DNA of 64,000 bases from Valencia hispanica (taxonomy: Eukaryota; Chordata; Actinopteri; Cyprinodontiformes; Valenciidae), in contig OY747702.1 of the NCBI GenBank assembly GCA_963556495.2, positions 48,037,286-48,101,285 on the forward strand. Reading direction: 5' to 3'. Positions 48,201-63,200 of this stretch are shown piece by piece; the first letter of the stretch is position 1; the number at the start of each line of letters is the position of its first letter. The notes under the pieces are model-generated. The model worked only from the letters and a program-made list of their open reading frames with translations. It was not told where the DNA came from and did not search any database. The translations under genes and the position numbers were made by a program.

Positions 48201-51200
48201 CTGTGCAGCTGGACGGATTTTTGCTGATACTTTTTATTTTTGGACATTTGTTATGATGCATAACCATGGCAACAAGGTGGTTTACAACTGGCAGCAGCTG
48301 ATTAACATCACAAAAGCTCAAATAGTACCTCAACTACAACCACAAAACCCTGAAGTGGTTGAAAAGAAGACGCCATAGATCCAGAGCATCCTCTACATCA
48401 GACAACTACAGAGCGTCTTCAGTCAGAGGCTTCTTCAGATCTGCAGAGCGCTACAGGAGATCATCCCTACCCACAGCCATCAGCATCTACAACAAATCTT
48501 TGAAGGAACTTGCATAATGAGTTACAACAACATTTAATTTCCCTTTGGGATTAATAAAGTAATTTTGAATTGAATTGAATTTGAATTAATCAGCAAAAGG
48601 TACTGACTAACAGTTTTTTAATACAGAAAATGTCTCTTTTGAAACCAACCCACTGGTTCCCTGTGCTAAAAAAAACACCCATGATATTTATTTCAACCAA
48701 CTAGAACCATAACATCTTGTGCGTTTTTAGTGAAGCTATAAGGCGATTTCAGCCCTTGGGGCTCTTGCAGTTCCTCCGAGACTTACTGAGATGTTCCATT
48801 CTTCTCAGACACAAAAAAAACTAGATAAAACATCAGTGTAGGATCAATAAAAAGGTAATATATTCTAAAAAAATTAATTGTTAAATATTTGTATGGGATT
48901 CTAGACACTTTTTAACTGCACATTAATGAACCAAGGGTTGTTTCTAGTGGTAGCAGAATGCAATAATCAGAAGAAAGTTTGTCCCATGTTTTTTCAAGCT
49001 AAATATGAACAAACCAGCTGTGATGTAAAGCTACTAAACACTGACAGCTAAAAAGAGAAGTTGTACAAGCACATTAAGATTTGCTTCCTCGGAAAGGTCT
49101 TGAAAAAGAAGTGTAGTAAATCGTTTCATTTACTATAAAGCAGAAACTTATCTGAAAATGACAATTCAACTTAACCACATTCCTGTTTCAAAAGAAACAG
49201 CGTGAACCAAGCTTAATACTATAAGCGATATATCTAATGATAATGTACTTATCTGTATTTTGTACAATAGCAGCATCTTCACTAAAGTAGCTTGTATAGT
49301 ACTGCATATGAAAAACTGCGCCATAATTTTGTTTTTACTGTTCTCCATGTCCTTTCTTATTTTGGCATGTTTCTATCTCAGCTGAAGAACACATCAATCC
49401 CCAATATAATGAAATTCAATAAATAAAATGAAATAGAGAGCCCTGTTTGTCTGGAAAGAGTTTCAAGAGCTATTTTTCAAAGGTCAAGTGCACCACAGTG
49501 AGAGAGGGTCATTATCCAAAAATTGAGAAAACATGAAACAGTGGTGAACCATCCCCGGAGTAGCTACCAAAATTACACCATGAACTCATTCAAGGATCAC
49601 AAAAGAACCTCGAACAACATCTAAAGCCCTGTAGGCCTCACTTGCCTAGGGTAAGGTTAATCTTTGTGATTCAACAATAAAAAAGATACAGCAAAATGGC
49701 TTCTAAGGAAGAGCTCCAAGGTAAAAAAAATTGCTGCTGGTAAAATATTCTATTGGCTGAAGAGACTAAGGTAGTGCATTTTGGAAAGTGTGAGTCTCGT
49801 TACATCTGGTGTAAAATTAACAAAACCTCAGAAAAAAAACATCCTAATTTCAAACATGGAGGCTGCAGTGTACAAATTATACCATGAATTCTGTGGTCTA
49901 CCAGAAAATCCTAAAAGGGAATTATTAGTTTAAGTACACAAGGGTCAGGCAGCAGGACAATCACATTGGAGTTGCCTAGTCAAAGTACAAACTTAAATCT
50001 GATTGAGATGTTGCTGAATTAAAACCCATTTTGCATGCAAGAGTGGGACAAAATTCCTCCACAGTGATGTAAAAGCCCCACTCTCTGGCTGTTGTTGCTG
50101 CCAAAGGCAGCACAACAAGTTGCTAGGTTTAAGGGAGAGTTACTTCTTCACATAGGGTCAGGTTAGTTTGTATACCTATTAATGAACGCAACAGAATCAT
50201 TATAATTAATAAATAAACACCTTTTGGAATTACTCAGATTGCCTTATGTCTGACATTAAAATGTGTTTTTTCATCTGAGGCATTTAGGTGTGATTAAAAG
50301 GAAAACGCTGAAGAAATCTGCAGCAGCACATTATATGCAGGGCAGGGCAGCCATATTGAAATTTGTGGACAGAGTTGGTGATGAACATTTAACTTTCTGA
50401 CTTGGAATTTCACCTCAGGGGACTTTAAATTTTTTCATCTTGGAAATAGGACATTTCTAATTCTCAGTAAAAATGGAACCCATAATTAAATTGTAATTTT
50501 ATGGCTTCAAATCACTGCTTTGCCATCACAAATGAAGATTTCTGCACTCCTTGTTCTTCTTACATACAATGTCTGCAGCATTAAAAAGCCTGGGGACAGG
50601 GCGTCGTGTGGCGCAGTGGGTTAAGACGGGTGCCCCATATTCAGAGGCCTTAGTCCTCGATGCGGTTGTCCGGGGTTTGATTCCGGCCCAGATCGATTCA
50701 ATAAAGGGCACTGTGGCCACAAAAACCAAAAAAAAAAAAGCCGCCGGACACAATGCTTGCCAGTATCATATAGTTTGAACTCTTATATTTTACTGATTGC
50801 AATATGTTTTACTGCCAATATTAAACCAGATCAGTAAAAACTGTTAATTTGATCATTTTATTTCAGAAACTTGCTGTACAGTATGAGCCTCTGATAATAT
50901 GTACTTGAAGCCGTACTGCTCTTTCACATTATTGCATTTAAACAAGGAGACATTCATACCTAGTTACTGGTATCCGTGTTGCTGCAAGAGGCACGTGTCC
51001 CCTTCCAGGACCTTTATCATCTTTCTCAAAACAGAACAAGTCTGAAAAAGCAAAGTTATAGGTAATGAAAACCAAATTTTGCAATGTTCAAAACTTCCTC
51101 TAAGCCTGTGTGTTTCATGTATGCAAAAGACTAATGCCTGTTTGCAGTTACACACCAAAGATGTGTGTTGTGTGTGTTGTGCCTGACCTGGTGACCTAAT

Positions 51201-54200
51201 ACTCAACTGTCCTTTTTCAGTGTCTCAGGATGCATCTGGTCAGCGTCAGTCAGTCAGGAGCCAAAAGAGGAAGCAGTTGATAGATACCAGAAAGTGTGTG
51301 ATGCCAAGCCAGGGGATCATTGAGCAACCAAATAGAGGAAGCAATGCGAGCCACACAGGAGAGTCGAAGAATGCAGTAACAGTGGAGACGAATGTTTAGT
51401 GGGAAGTGACAGTGCAAGCAAGGCAGAGATTCACAATAGAAGAGTTTCGGCTGACCCACCATGAATCTTCTGCCGTGTTGTTCGCCTGTCCTTGGGCACA
51501 TGAATTCTGACCCGGCCTCGTATGGAGCCCATCTCCTCACCCCGATGAGTCAAAAATGTCTCAAATTTCTGTGACGTGCCCATCACTGACCGCAGAGCAA
51601 CGCAACATTCACCTACGAGAATCATTTTTAGTTAAAAGCTAGTAAAAGTGGGGGATTTTGCAGATACAATTTTGTTGGCACCCCTACAGCTCATAGAAAC
51701 AAAACATCATCTCTCCTGAAAAATTGTTTAGCTGTATCTAGTGGTGCCGAGAACCAAATGCAAGTCCCGTGGCGATAGAGCTTTTTTGGTGGCAGCTCCA
51801 AAGCTCTGGAATAGTCTTCCTTTAATATTAGGTCTCCTTGGTCTCTTTTAAAACTTAATTGAAAACACATTTTTATGATTTGGCTTTCAATCAGATATAG
51901 TTTTGGAAACTTTCTAAGAATCCTTCTGATTTTTATTAGTTTTCTCTTGTCTGTTCCTCAAATTTGTATTCCTTTTCTTGTTAAATTTCTTCCTATTGTG
52001 TCACTTTGTGAAGCACTTTGGGCAGTGTCACTGTTGGAAATGTGCTTTATAAATAACTTGACCATGACCTAGTTACATGCATTTATCTAAGGTATACCTG
52101 CCAATCTTTTGTACAGTGCTGTGAAAAATTATTTGCTCATATAGCTCACACTTTTTTTTGTCACATTTAAATGATCATCAAACCAATTTTTGCATCAAAC
52201 ACAATAACCTGAGTAAACACAAAATGTCGGGGGTTTTTAACGATGGTTTTATCTATTAAAACAAAAATCTACTAGTTCCTTTTTTCATTACGCCAGGCTG
52301 TTTTGTATAGCTTTTGTCATTTAAAAAAAAGTTATTTTGTATTTACTCAGGTTATCTTTGCCTTATTTAAAAACGTGTTAGATGATCTGAAACACAATGA
52401 ATAAATAAAGGAGAAAATAACTTCTTTACAGAACTGTGTGGGGAGATTTAAAAACTGCAGTATGGACACGCTACCCTTCAATCCTACAGCAGCTTGAGCA
52501 AAGTGGTCCAGACTAACAGCTGGTAAATGCAGATTACTCATTGTGAAGTACAGTGTTCGTTTGTTGCCAGTTTGCTGCAAAAGGTGCTGCAACAAAATAT
52601 GATATCAAGGACATGGTTTATTTGTTATTATTTTCTTTTTTGAAATATTTAACTGAGTGACGAGAGTGAACTATCTATGCATATTTTGGAAAAAAGTGTT
52701 GATCTCTTCGGCTGTTTTACTTTCCTAAGAAAATCAAATTGAGAATTTCTGTTGACATACTGCCTTTTTTTTAAATGAAATTTAAGTGTGAGCACCATGT
52801 AACTCCATGAGTTGTGCAGATTTCATTGTGCAGTGGAAAGTAAATCTCAAAACTGCAAATCTTGTTAAACAAATAACGTAATAATAAACACTAATTGCTG
52901 TAATTAGGGTAAACTTTGCAAGACATGACTTGTTGAAGTTTCTTTGGGTAAAATGATACAGATTAGCAATTTTACCAGAATGTGCTTCGGACTGACCGTA
53001 TGATTCGAATCCATCGCATGACTTCACAGATAACAGCAAGTGCTGATCCTGGAGATACTCCAGATCAGACATGACTGGAATGAGCTTTAACAGATGTAAT
53101 CAAAAGCAAAGTTAGCAAAAAAACCTGTAACATTTTTTTTTTTTTACCATTTTTCATTTGGCTGGAGCAACCGCTGACCTTCGGGAGCTGTTTGCAGGTC
53201 CAGCCCAGTTTGAGAAACCCAGGAACGTCACAGCCTTGTAAATTATTCTCACTGGAGCGTTGTGTCTCTGCGAGTAAATTCAGGAGTTAATTTATGAAAC
53301 TGAGTTGTGTACTGCTTTACAGACTCATTTTGACAGGACACCACACCTTCAAGGCATGAGGAATGAAACTCGATGAAGAACTTAGCCTTGCTTGCAGTCT
53401 TCACTATGGTGTCAATTTCTTCTAGCTCAATCCAGGCCCTCTCCACACTGGAATTTGAATCTGCTTGATTTAAAAACAAAAACATCCATTATTGTTGATT
53501 TAACAGACAGATTACAGCATATTACAGCTATTTATAACCAAAGATTTACACCATCATAGGCACCTGATTTGGAGCAGCACTGAGATGTCACTCCCACTTG
53601 GAAAGTTGCAAAAACAGGTGAATGATCGCTTGTGAAGATGTCATCAGTGCAACCTGGTAACAACAAAAGGTATTTTTAGTATCATTACAAAAAACCCTAC
53701 AACAGCTTAAAAATTATGTGGCTGACAGCATGATTAAGCACATGAGCTGTCAGTATGACAATGCCTTGAAAGATTATTAAAATCCCTTAAACTTTGCATC
53801 ACCTTACAACCACCAACAAGTCTAAAAAGTTAGGTGTATCCTTGAATTTAGTCCCCTTTACTCTGTTAGCCCTAAAGAAACAAGTGCAACCAATCATTTT
53901 CAAAATCTCTTAATTAGTAATCGGAGACATTTAAAGCAAAGTTAAGTTATAAAAATATCTTCAAAGTTTGAAACAGCTCTCACAGGGTGCTGTTCAATTC
54001 ATGATTTCTACCAAGACATGGCCAGGCAAGAAGAAGCAGACAAGAAGCCCATGATAGCTTTGGAGAAGCTGCAGAGATTCAAAGATCAGGTAGGAGAATC
54101 TATCGATACATCAACTACTAGTCATTCTCATGGAAAAGTTGCAAGAATGTTCAGTTGTTGAAAAAAAAAATCATAATTTCCCATAAGCAGCACATAGCAA

Positions 54201-57200
54201 ACATATGAAGAAGGTGGTCTGGTCAGCCGAGACTAAAGTTGAGCTTTTAGAGCTACCTGCAAAATGCTATGAACACAGCATCTCTAAAGTGAAACTTGGT
54301 GGTGGCAGCATCATGCTGTGCAGTTGATTTTTATCCCCAGACAGGGAAGCTGGTCAGAACTGAGTGGGAAAAGGATGGAGCTCAATTCAGGGCGATCCAG
54401 GAAGAAAATGTTTGAGAAGCTTCAAAAAACTTTGGACTGGAGCATAGGTTAACCTTTCAGCAAGACAATGACCTAAAAATACAACCACAATGCTACTATG
54501 ATTGGCTTAGATCAAAGCATATGTATGTCTCAGAATGGCCTAGAATACATCTAATTGAGAATCTGTGTCAGGAGTTCAAAATGTCTATATACAATTTCTT
54601 TCCAATCTGATTGAGTTGGAGCTGTAATGAAGGGGTGTGAATACTTATGCAAGTCACTGTATTTCAACACCCAAAACATTTACCTTTTAAAAGTAAAACT
54701 GTCTGTAGAGATCAGAAGTTAAGACTGAATTTGAGGAAGTGACCGCGCATCTGTGAACCACAGGCCAGGTTGAACGTCATTCATGCTGCTCATGTTGCTT
54801 TCGTTTTAAAAACAGAAATACCCGCAAGCATCTACCTTATAAATGCTTCATGAAAACCTTTATCCATGTCACCATTGCTAAAGTTTTGTAGTGCACATTC
54901 ATTTTGTTGTCCTTTTGAAGGTTTTTCCAAAAGTTTATTTTTCCAAGAAATTCTTTAGGTCTCACCATATGCCGTGCAGATGATGTGCGTTTCTGGGTAG
55001 GACTTCCACAGAATACGGTCACACCACGATGGAACATTAACTCGCACCTAGAGAGAACGAAAGCAGTTGTAAAAACACTGCATAACTTTCTATGCCTTCA
55101 AATTACATATATACACACACGGAGTACTGTGCAAAAAATAATGCTGTAAACAAATAACGATCTCAAAAATTTAATTATTAATCATTTACTTTAATCAAGA
55201 AACAAAATGCAATGAATGAACAAAAGAGAAATCTAAATCAAATCAATATTTGGTGTGACCACACTATGCTTTCAAAACAGCATCAATTCGTCTAGGTACA
55301 CTTGCACACAGTTTTTCAAGGAACTTGGCTGGTTGGTTGTTCCAAACATCTTGGAGAACTAACCGATAATCTGTGGATGTAGGCTTCCTCACATCCTTCT
55401 GTCTCTTCATGTAATCCCAGACACACTCGATGATGTTGAGATTAAGGCTCTGTGGGAGCCATACCATCACTTCCAGGACTTATTGTTCTTCTTTACGCTG
55501 AAGATAGTTCTTAATGACTTTGGCTGTATGTTTGGGGTCGTTGTCCTGCTGCAGAATAAATTTGGGGCCAATCATACGCCTCCCTGATGGTATTGCATGA
55601 TGGATAGGTATCTGCATGTATTTCCCAGCATTGAAAACACAATTAATTTGGACCAAATCTCCAACTCCATTTGCAGAAATGCAGCCCCAAATCATCAAGG
55701 AACCTCCACCATGCTTCACTGTTGCCTGAAGACACTCATTATTGTACCACTCTTCAGCCCTTTGACAAACAAACTGCCTTCTGCTACAGCCACATTTTTA
55801 AAATTTTGACTCATCAGTCCAGAGCACCTGCTGCCATTGTTCTGCACTCCAGTTCCTATGTTTTTGTGCATACTTAAGTCACTTGGACTTGTTTCCACGT
55901 CGGAGGTATGGTAGTTTGGCTGCAACTCTTCCATGAAGACCACTTCTGGCCAGACTTTTCTGTACAGTAGATGGGTGTGCCTGGGTCCCACTGGTAATAA
56001 ACTTGATGTGTCTTTCATCAAGTTTCCTTGGCCGACCACTGCGTCTACGATCCTCAACATTGCCCGTTTCTTTGTGCTTTTTCAAAGGAGCTTGAACAAC
56101 ACATATTGAAACCCCAGTCTGCTTTGAAATCTTTGTCAGGGAGGCAGTATAACTACCTTGTGTCTTGTTGCTGTACTCAATCTTACCATGAAATGAAATT
56201 ATCTTTCACAACCTCACCTTGGTAGCAGAGTTTGGCTGTTCCTCACCCAGTTTTAAGCCTCCTACACAGCTGTTTCTGTTTCAGTTAATGACTGGTGTGA
56301 CATTAATAATTACTAGCACCTGTTTGGTATAATTGGTTGATCATAAACCTGAATGTAATCCTACAAAATCTTTGACTTTGTGGATGTGCACCTATAAGAA
56401 TTTATGCTTGTTTAAAGGCAAAAGGTAGTAACACCAAATATTGACTTGATTTAGATATTTCTTTAGTTTGCTCACTTTGCATGTTGTAAACTGATAAAAA
56501 TAAACAAATCATGTATATTTCTGAAAGCATTGTTGACAGTATTTTTTCACACCTGCCTCCTTCCAGTTATTATGGGCATTCCTCTTTTAGACAGAAGGTT
56601 AATTCTTAACCTGCTTTTTTTAGCAGTCCGAGCAGCTGGTGTCAAAGTCACTTATCCCCACAAATTCCTGAAATAGGATTAAGTTACAAATAAATTACCT
56701 TAAGAAGTATATACTTGGAATGGAGCAGTGGTGCTTCTATGGTCTGGACTCTGGCTTACTGATTTGAAGGTCAGGGGATCAAGCTTCCTGCAAGCTCCTG
56801 GTGTTTTGACACTCGAGTGAGCTTTTTAAGCTCATCTGCTGCTGGGAGATCTTACTTTGGCTTATCCTTTGCTCAGATTACAGTTTACCAACAAGTTTCA
56901 ATCGGTGGATTTTGGAACTTTAAGTGTGTGTGTGTGTGTGTGACAAAAACACCTCTTTTTTCCCCTCACAGTGCCACAGATTATGTAACATACATCCAAA
57001 TCCATCACAAAATACACACAGTGTTATAATTATTAGACAAACCTAAATACAAAAATGCGTGGTGTCTAAAGTCAGTCCTCTAGGGCTGATGCCATGCCTG
57101 TTTTACGTGTTGCTGTCGAGGTGTGCTGACCTCCATGGCATGTGTTGGAGCAGGGACACATCTAAAATATGTTGGACACCGGGCCTTGGAAACTGGAGTT

Positions 57201-60200
57201 AGACACCCCTGCCTTAGAATGATCGAAATAATGTTTCAGAAAACTACCTCTAGACTAGAAAGTTCTCTACATTTTATACCTGTTTATCTGTTCTATCATC
57301 ATTTGTTTGTGACTGGATTTTTATTTAACTGGCAAAGACTTACTCCTGATGTCTTGTACTTCTGCCAAAGGTAGCAGTCTCTGGAGCCTCTCTCATACCG
57401 GTAGGTGGGTGGAAATGCAATCTTCTCTTCCTCTTAATCACGAAAAAACGAACAAAGAAGGCAAAGTCAAATATTTTATATTTAGAGCTAAACATAAATG
57501 CAATTTTGCATCTTGTTTTGACATTGGAACTCACTAAAATTGAAAAAGGCCTTCCTTTTCTGTCTTTCTCGAGTCAGCTGGTCTGCAAACATGAGTTCCT
57601 CAAATTCTCTTTTGGAAACATGTTTCAGGATGTCCTGGAGATGATATGAACCATTAAGATGCAGGATACTCCCCATGTATTCATATTTTAACAACAGTGT
57701 GCAATACTGTGCAGAAAATAGTTTACAATACCTTTCACTGATTTATTGAAAACTTTAGATACAGTATGCTAAACTGTTATCCAAAGGTTTACATCATATT
57801 GGAAATCCTGTAAGTTGCTTCTAAAATTACTCGTCAGCTTATACACAGTGAGTCCACTTTATTCTGCCCTTTTTTTTTTTCTTACAGTATCTAGAGGAAT
57901 TCCCCTAAGCTTCATATTAAGACAACTGCTCTCCACTCTCTATATACTGTAATTTACGGACTGTAAGCCGCTACTTTTTTCACAAGCTTTGGACCCCGCG
58001 ACCTATACAACGATTAGGCTAATTTATAGATTATTTTACTGCCCGACGGCCTCCAGGGGGCAGTATAGCAGGATGAGCAAAAGCGAGATAGACATGTGGG
58101 GAAGGATTATGCACCCAAGAAGACGCTACAGGTAGTTTTCATGCACACACCCTCATCATGGAAAGCACACGAAGAAATGCATGTAATGCAGCTTTTAAGT
58201 TAACGGCAATCCAGCTGAGCATCAAAGAAGGAAATAGAGCTACTGCACGTAAGCTTGACATCAATGAATCGATGGTGAGACGTTGAAGGAAGCAGCAGGA
58301 AGAACTGAGTCAGTGTAAAAAGACGACAAAATCTTTCAGAGGACATAAAGACATTGAAGAAGACGACTTCAGTGATAGTGCGCAAGAGGAATAGGAAGAT
58401 GAAGATAGCGACCAATGACTTTTCTGGTAGGCTAAAGTGTGTTTACTTTCTAACCAGACGTTACTGTCGTATTGCTGATTTTCAGGCAGAGTTTGGGAAA
58501 TAAACACGTCTTAAAACAATACAAACATCTTCCATGTACCATCTTTCTGTGTAAATATCTCATACAAAAGCTACGTACATTTTAATGATCTGAGGGAAAT
58601 TTATTTGGATGATCCTTTGTCTATGCTCTATATCAGTTTTTTTATTTTGTACCAGAGAATGTTGATATTTGTTGTGAGATTCACTCCCCCATGATGTTTG
58701 AAAAGTAGTATTTTATCTCAGCCTCATCGAGAGATTACACCTGGATGGATAAAAGAAATAATCAGTCAGTCTAACCTGTACATCCAGGTCAAGCCTATAG
58801 TTGAGGTCTCCACACCAGAAGAGATGGGTGAATCGCAGGCTTATGTCAAAGGCAGAGAGCTGTTTGTCACCCAGGGAGAGCAGTCTCAGGATGTCCACAA
58901 AGTTTTGGTTCCTCCTGGTTATTATAGTGCAGGGAAAAAAATCCTCTATAGAAACAACATGGGGAATTGAACTTTCTCATAAACACTTTTGATTTATAAA
59001 CCTTAGCACTTTGTCACTTCCAGAGGTCAGATGGCAGTTAACAACCCCAAAAGATGTTCCATTGAAGAGGAAGGAGACTCCAACTCCTCCCTTGTTTCCT
59101 AAACCAGAAAGAATCAAACTTCAGTTTAAATATGGATTAATTTTTCAGTTTTTCTTTTTCACATTTGCTTTGTATGATGGAGAGATCATGCAGACATACC
59201 TAAAGTGTTTCCAAGACCAGTCTTTACACTGGCTGTGCTCACATGGCTGATACGACTTTCATGCTCCGGCTTTACAAACACGGCCAACCTCATACTCCAA
59301 AGGGACTGTGCTGCCACCTGGAGGACAAAGGACTATATTACAATACATTTTTATAATACAAGTTAAAAAAAACACTGACTTCTGAATAATTTTACAGTTT
59401 TCTAAAACTCTTTATTCTTATGCATTCTGTGATGTAATCTTCCATATGAGAAATATATTTTATATATAAATTTATATTTTGTCCTTTAAACCTGATGAAC
59501 CCAACATGATTTGTTTTTAACATTACTAATGAACATGCATTTGAAAACAGGCTTTAACATACACCGTATAAAAAGATGCATGCCTTTTATTAAATTCAGA
59601 CTTTTCCTGTTTTAGGTCAGCTAGATATACCAAAGTTATTTCTGTTTCTTCAATTCTAGAATAATGAGAGATGGTTTTTTTAAATAAAAATGCAAATGTT
59701 TCCATATGTTTTTCTTTAATACTCTTTCCTAAGTTTTTCACAGTAGTTTGCTGGAGGTTCGGCTCATTTCTCCAGACATAGTAGGTGTAGCTGAGTCAGG
59801 TTTTTAGGGTTCCTTGATCACATACACACACACATGCACACGCACACAGTGTTTTGACATCTACTCCAAAATATTGACTCTGTTGACCCTTAAAGCCCTT
59901 TGTAACTAATTTGGCAGTATCTTTAGGGTCCTTGTCTGCTTGGAAGACCTGGTGATGCCATCCAGATACATAATCTGTTTTTGTTTGTTTGCATTGCATT
60001 TGTACTCTTATTTCTATCATACTTTTTATTTCCTATAACCTATTTTCTGTTTATTTCTCCGCACTTTATTCCCGTTTTTGTAAGCTGTTTTACCAACTAA
60101 ACCACCAAAGTCTTGTCTTGTCTAATCCAATGCCTGCTGCATCAAAACGCTCCTGCAACATAATAACCCCAGTACTTTACAGCTGAGATGGTGTTGTCAG

Positions 60201-63200
60201 GCTTGCATGCTTTTCGATTTTTCTACGGCCAAACACTTCAATTTTGGTTTCCATAAATCAGATCACAGGACATTTGCAGATTGTTATCTGTTTTTTATGT
60301 CACTTTTGGTGTATTGGCTTCTTCCTCACCGAGTAGCTTTTCAGTCCATTTGTGTACAGGACTTTACTGTGAACATCGACATTTTCTTATAAGTGTTTGC
60401 CAGTATCTTCACAAAGCGTTTGGTTTTTACCCTGGAGTTTATGCATATTTCACCACAAAGCACTTTCATGTCTGCGACAAAGAACCCCTGTCCCCCTTAA
60501 ACAGTACGATGACTAGACATTCCCATGGTGTTTATGCTTGCATGTATTTGTTTAAATAGATAACTGTGGGACCTTCAAGGATCTGGAAATAGTACCCAAG
60601 GACTGAGCAGGCCAGTGGAGATCCACAATACCCTTTCTGATATCTTGCTGAAGTATTTACGTGTAGCCTTAAAATACATCCAGAGGTGTGTTTGCATTTA
60701 ATCCAAATGTTTGAATATGTAAACTTCTGAGTGGGAAAACTTTCTTCACTTATCATGGTAGCATTTAGCAAACAGCAATGATTTTAGTAATTATGTATAA
60801 ACCAAAAACCGGAAAGGTTGGGTCTAAGTTAATGCCAGACAGTACAAAAAAATACAGTGGGTTCTCCCATTGGACGTAATTATCTGGTTTAGATACAAGA
60901 ATCCCCAAATCAGGTTGAAAAAAAAGAGCGGAGGTAATTACTAGTTTGTAGTCGACTTGTGTGTAGCTGCGAAGAGTTGCTTTGATTTGTTCTGTCCACT
61001 CTCTGTCCCCCTGTGGGTTTTCCTGAGTCCCTAACACGTAGATGTCATGAGGAAGCAAAGCAGTCGACTCATCAGGGGTGTGTCCCAAACCACAACAGGT
61101 CAGCCACGACTGCAAGGTTCGAGGAGGAGGGGAACCACCTGCAGACACAAAAACATTGCAGTTTGACCTTATTGAGTTTTCTTTCAGAAGCCAATGACAA
61201 TGAGTGTCAGCACACAAGTGATTACCCATATTCCAAGTGCCGACAAACACAGAGACCACATCAGGTTCATCCAGCTGCGAATGCCTGGACTTCATCAGCA
61301 GGAGGAGCTGGCAGAACGAGTCACATTTCTGAGGGAGATTAAAGAAAAAAACATGTAAGGGAAGCAGCTAATTTAACTGAAAGGTTAATCCTATCATCCT
61401 GCCTTACTCGAGCACTCTCAAATGTCATCTCTCGTGGTGTGCTGTGGTAGCTGTCAACAACCATTCGGATCTTGGCAGGGTAGTTTTGGAACTTCACAAT
61501 CTGAAGAACTGATACAGGGGTAAATATTACACGTTCTATTGATATTGTATATGCTGTGGTATAAATATAAAGGAATCTATCAAACACATGTTTGTAGATG
61601 TTTTTGAAATTTTACTTAAACAATTACAAGAGAAAAATCATGCCTACATGAAGGTGTACAGTAACATCTGTGTGGTAACATGAGCTCCTGTCAGCACCAT
61701 CTAATGCTAAAAATTTGAATACTTATGCAAACATAATCGCGGCAACAATGTGAAATGTAAAGCTTGCAGGTAAAAGAAATGCTACAGACTTTAAAACAAA
61801 AGATTTTTCTTACTTCTGTTATGCGAAACTCTCTCCATACCAAATGAGCCCGCCTTCCTGTCAAACAGCAGGACTCCAGTGTCCACATCCACAGAAACAG
61901 TTTGTCTGCCATACCTCACCATCTTTACCTGGAGACAAAATGTGAGTCATCTTTCATTGTTCTTATTTTGTTTGAGCTTGTAAGACTTAAATATAACTAG
62001 TGATCAGACTAAATAAAGTCATGGGAGAAAGAATGTTTCCATGACGGTTAATATTGTCATGGAAATGTGAGAACATCCTTTATTTAGAGATGACCTAAAG
62101 TATTCAGCTTTTAATAATCTTATCAGTTGTTTACAACAATTTTGGGAAATTTGGCCTACTTTTAAAACCGGTACAGCTTCAGTTCATTGAGGTTTCCAGA
62201 GTGTCATTTATGCACAGCTCGTTTAAGCCCTTAACAAAGCATTTCAATTAGATTAAGGTCTGGACTTTGACTGGGCTATTGGAGCACCTTGATTATTTTC
62301 ATTTTTAGACATCAATCACATACAGGTGAAACCAGAAATCTAACATACTATATTCTGAGACCCACAACCTTCTTTCTCCACTGTATGGCATTAAAATTGG
62401 ATAAACCTTTCCAATTTAAGATCGTTGGGATTATCAAAATTAATTGTATTTGCTAAATACAAGGATGAAAGAGAAACATTTCTTTATAGTATTGTCTGCT
62501 ACTTCTCTCAAATTTAGAAGTTTACATACAGTAAAACTACGCTGCCTTAGAACAATTTTGGACATCCCAGATGATGACCCCTTAGCTTTGAAAGCTTGTG
62601 GTGGAATAGTTAACAGATGTTAGACATTTTGTACATTATTATTGTACATATTATTCTTAATTCTGTTTTTCTTCTTTCCTACTTTTCTTGTGTGAATCTA
62701 AATGCTTCTATTACCTTTATTCTTTACTATTCTATTCTAAATAAGGTAGATCTTTTTTAAGGCTTTTGTTGTTTGAGATAATGGGAAAATCTAACAAAAC
62801 CAGCCAAATCAGAAAGAGAATTGTGAACTTCCACAAGTCTAACTCATCTTTTCGAACTGTCTGAAGGTGCCACATTTATTTCAGCTTGTAGCTCTAAATG
62901 TTGATTAAAAATGGGTATAAAAACAAGTTGAGTAACCAGGGCTGAAATCAAATCCACATTGAACTTTTTAGATTTTTATTAATTAAAAGGTTTGTAGCTA
63001 AAATGTGACAAAATGGGAAAAAGATCAAGGTTTATGAGTAGAGTAAGTTTGCCAGCACTGTAAGTTGTGTTATCAGATTTTTTTTCACAGACTAGGAGTT
63101 TTTCTCTCTTTTTATTTACCCACTTATTTTCTAATTGTCCAGTCATGACCTTTAACATTAAACATGTGCCTAGAAGCATGCAAAAACTAAGATGGATTTC

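Noticed and set aside
50599..50690. Possible tRNA gene
   Set aside because: Boxes A and B are present but no cloverleaf closes, and it continues into a poly-A-tailed SINE body.
53249..53485. Reading the 53347-53463 exon straight through as one 78-codon frame
   Set aside because: The part beyond 53347 does not match SHIP2, whereas splicing GAAG|GTGTGG to TCGCAG|AGAC restores the family sequence in frame.
60850..60930. Stretch reading GILVSKPDNY, reminiscent of the SHIP2 VAVLVKPEHENR segment
   Set aside because: The true counterpart (LAVFVKPEHESR) is in the exon at 59200-59317 and splices in frame. This stretch is intronic read-through beyond the CTA|GTAATT donor.
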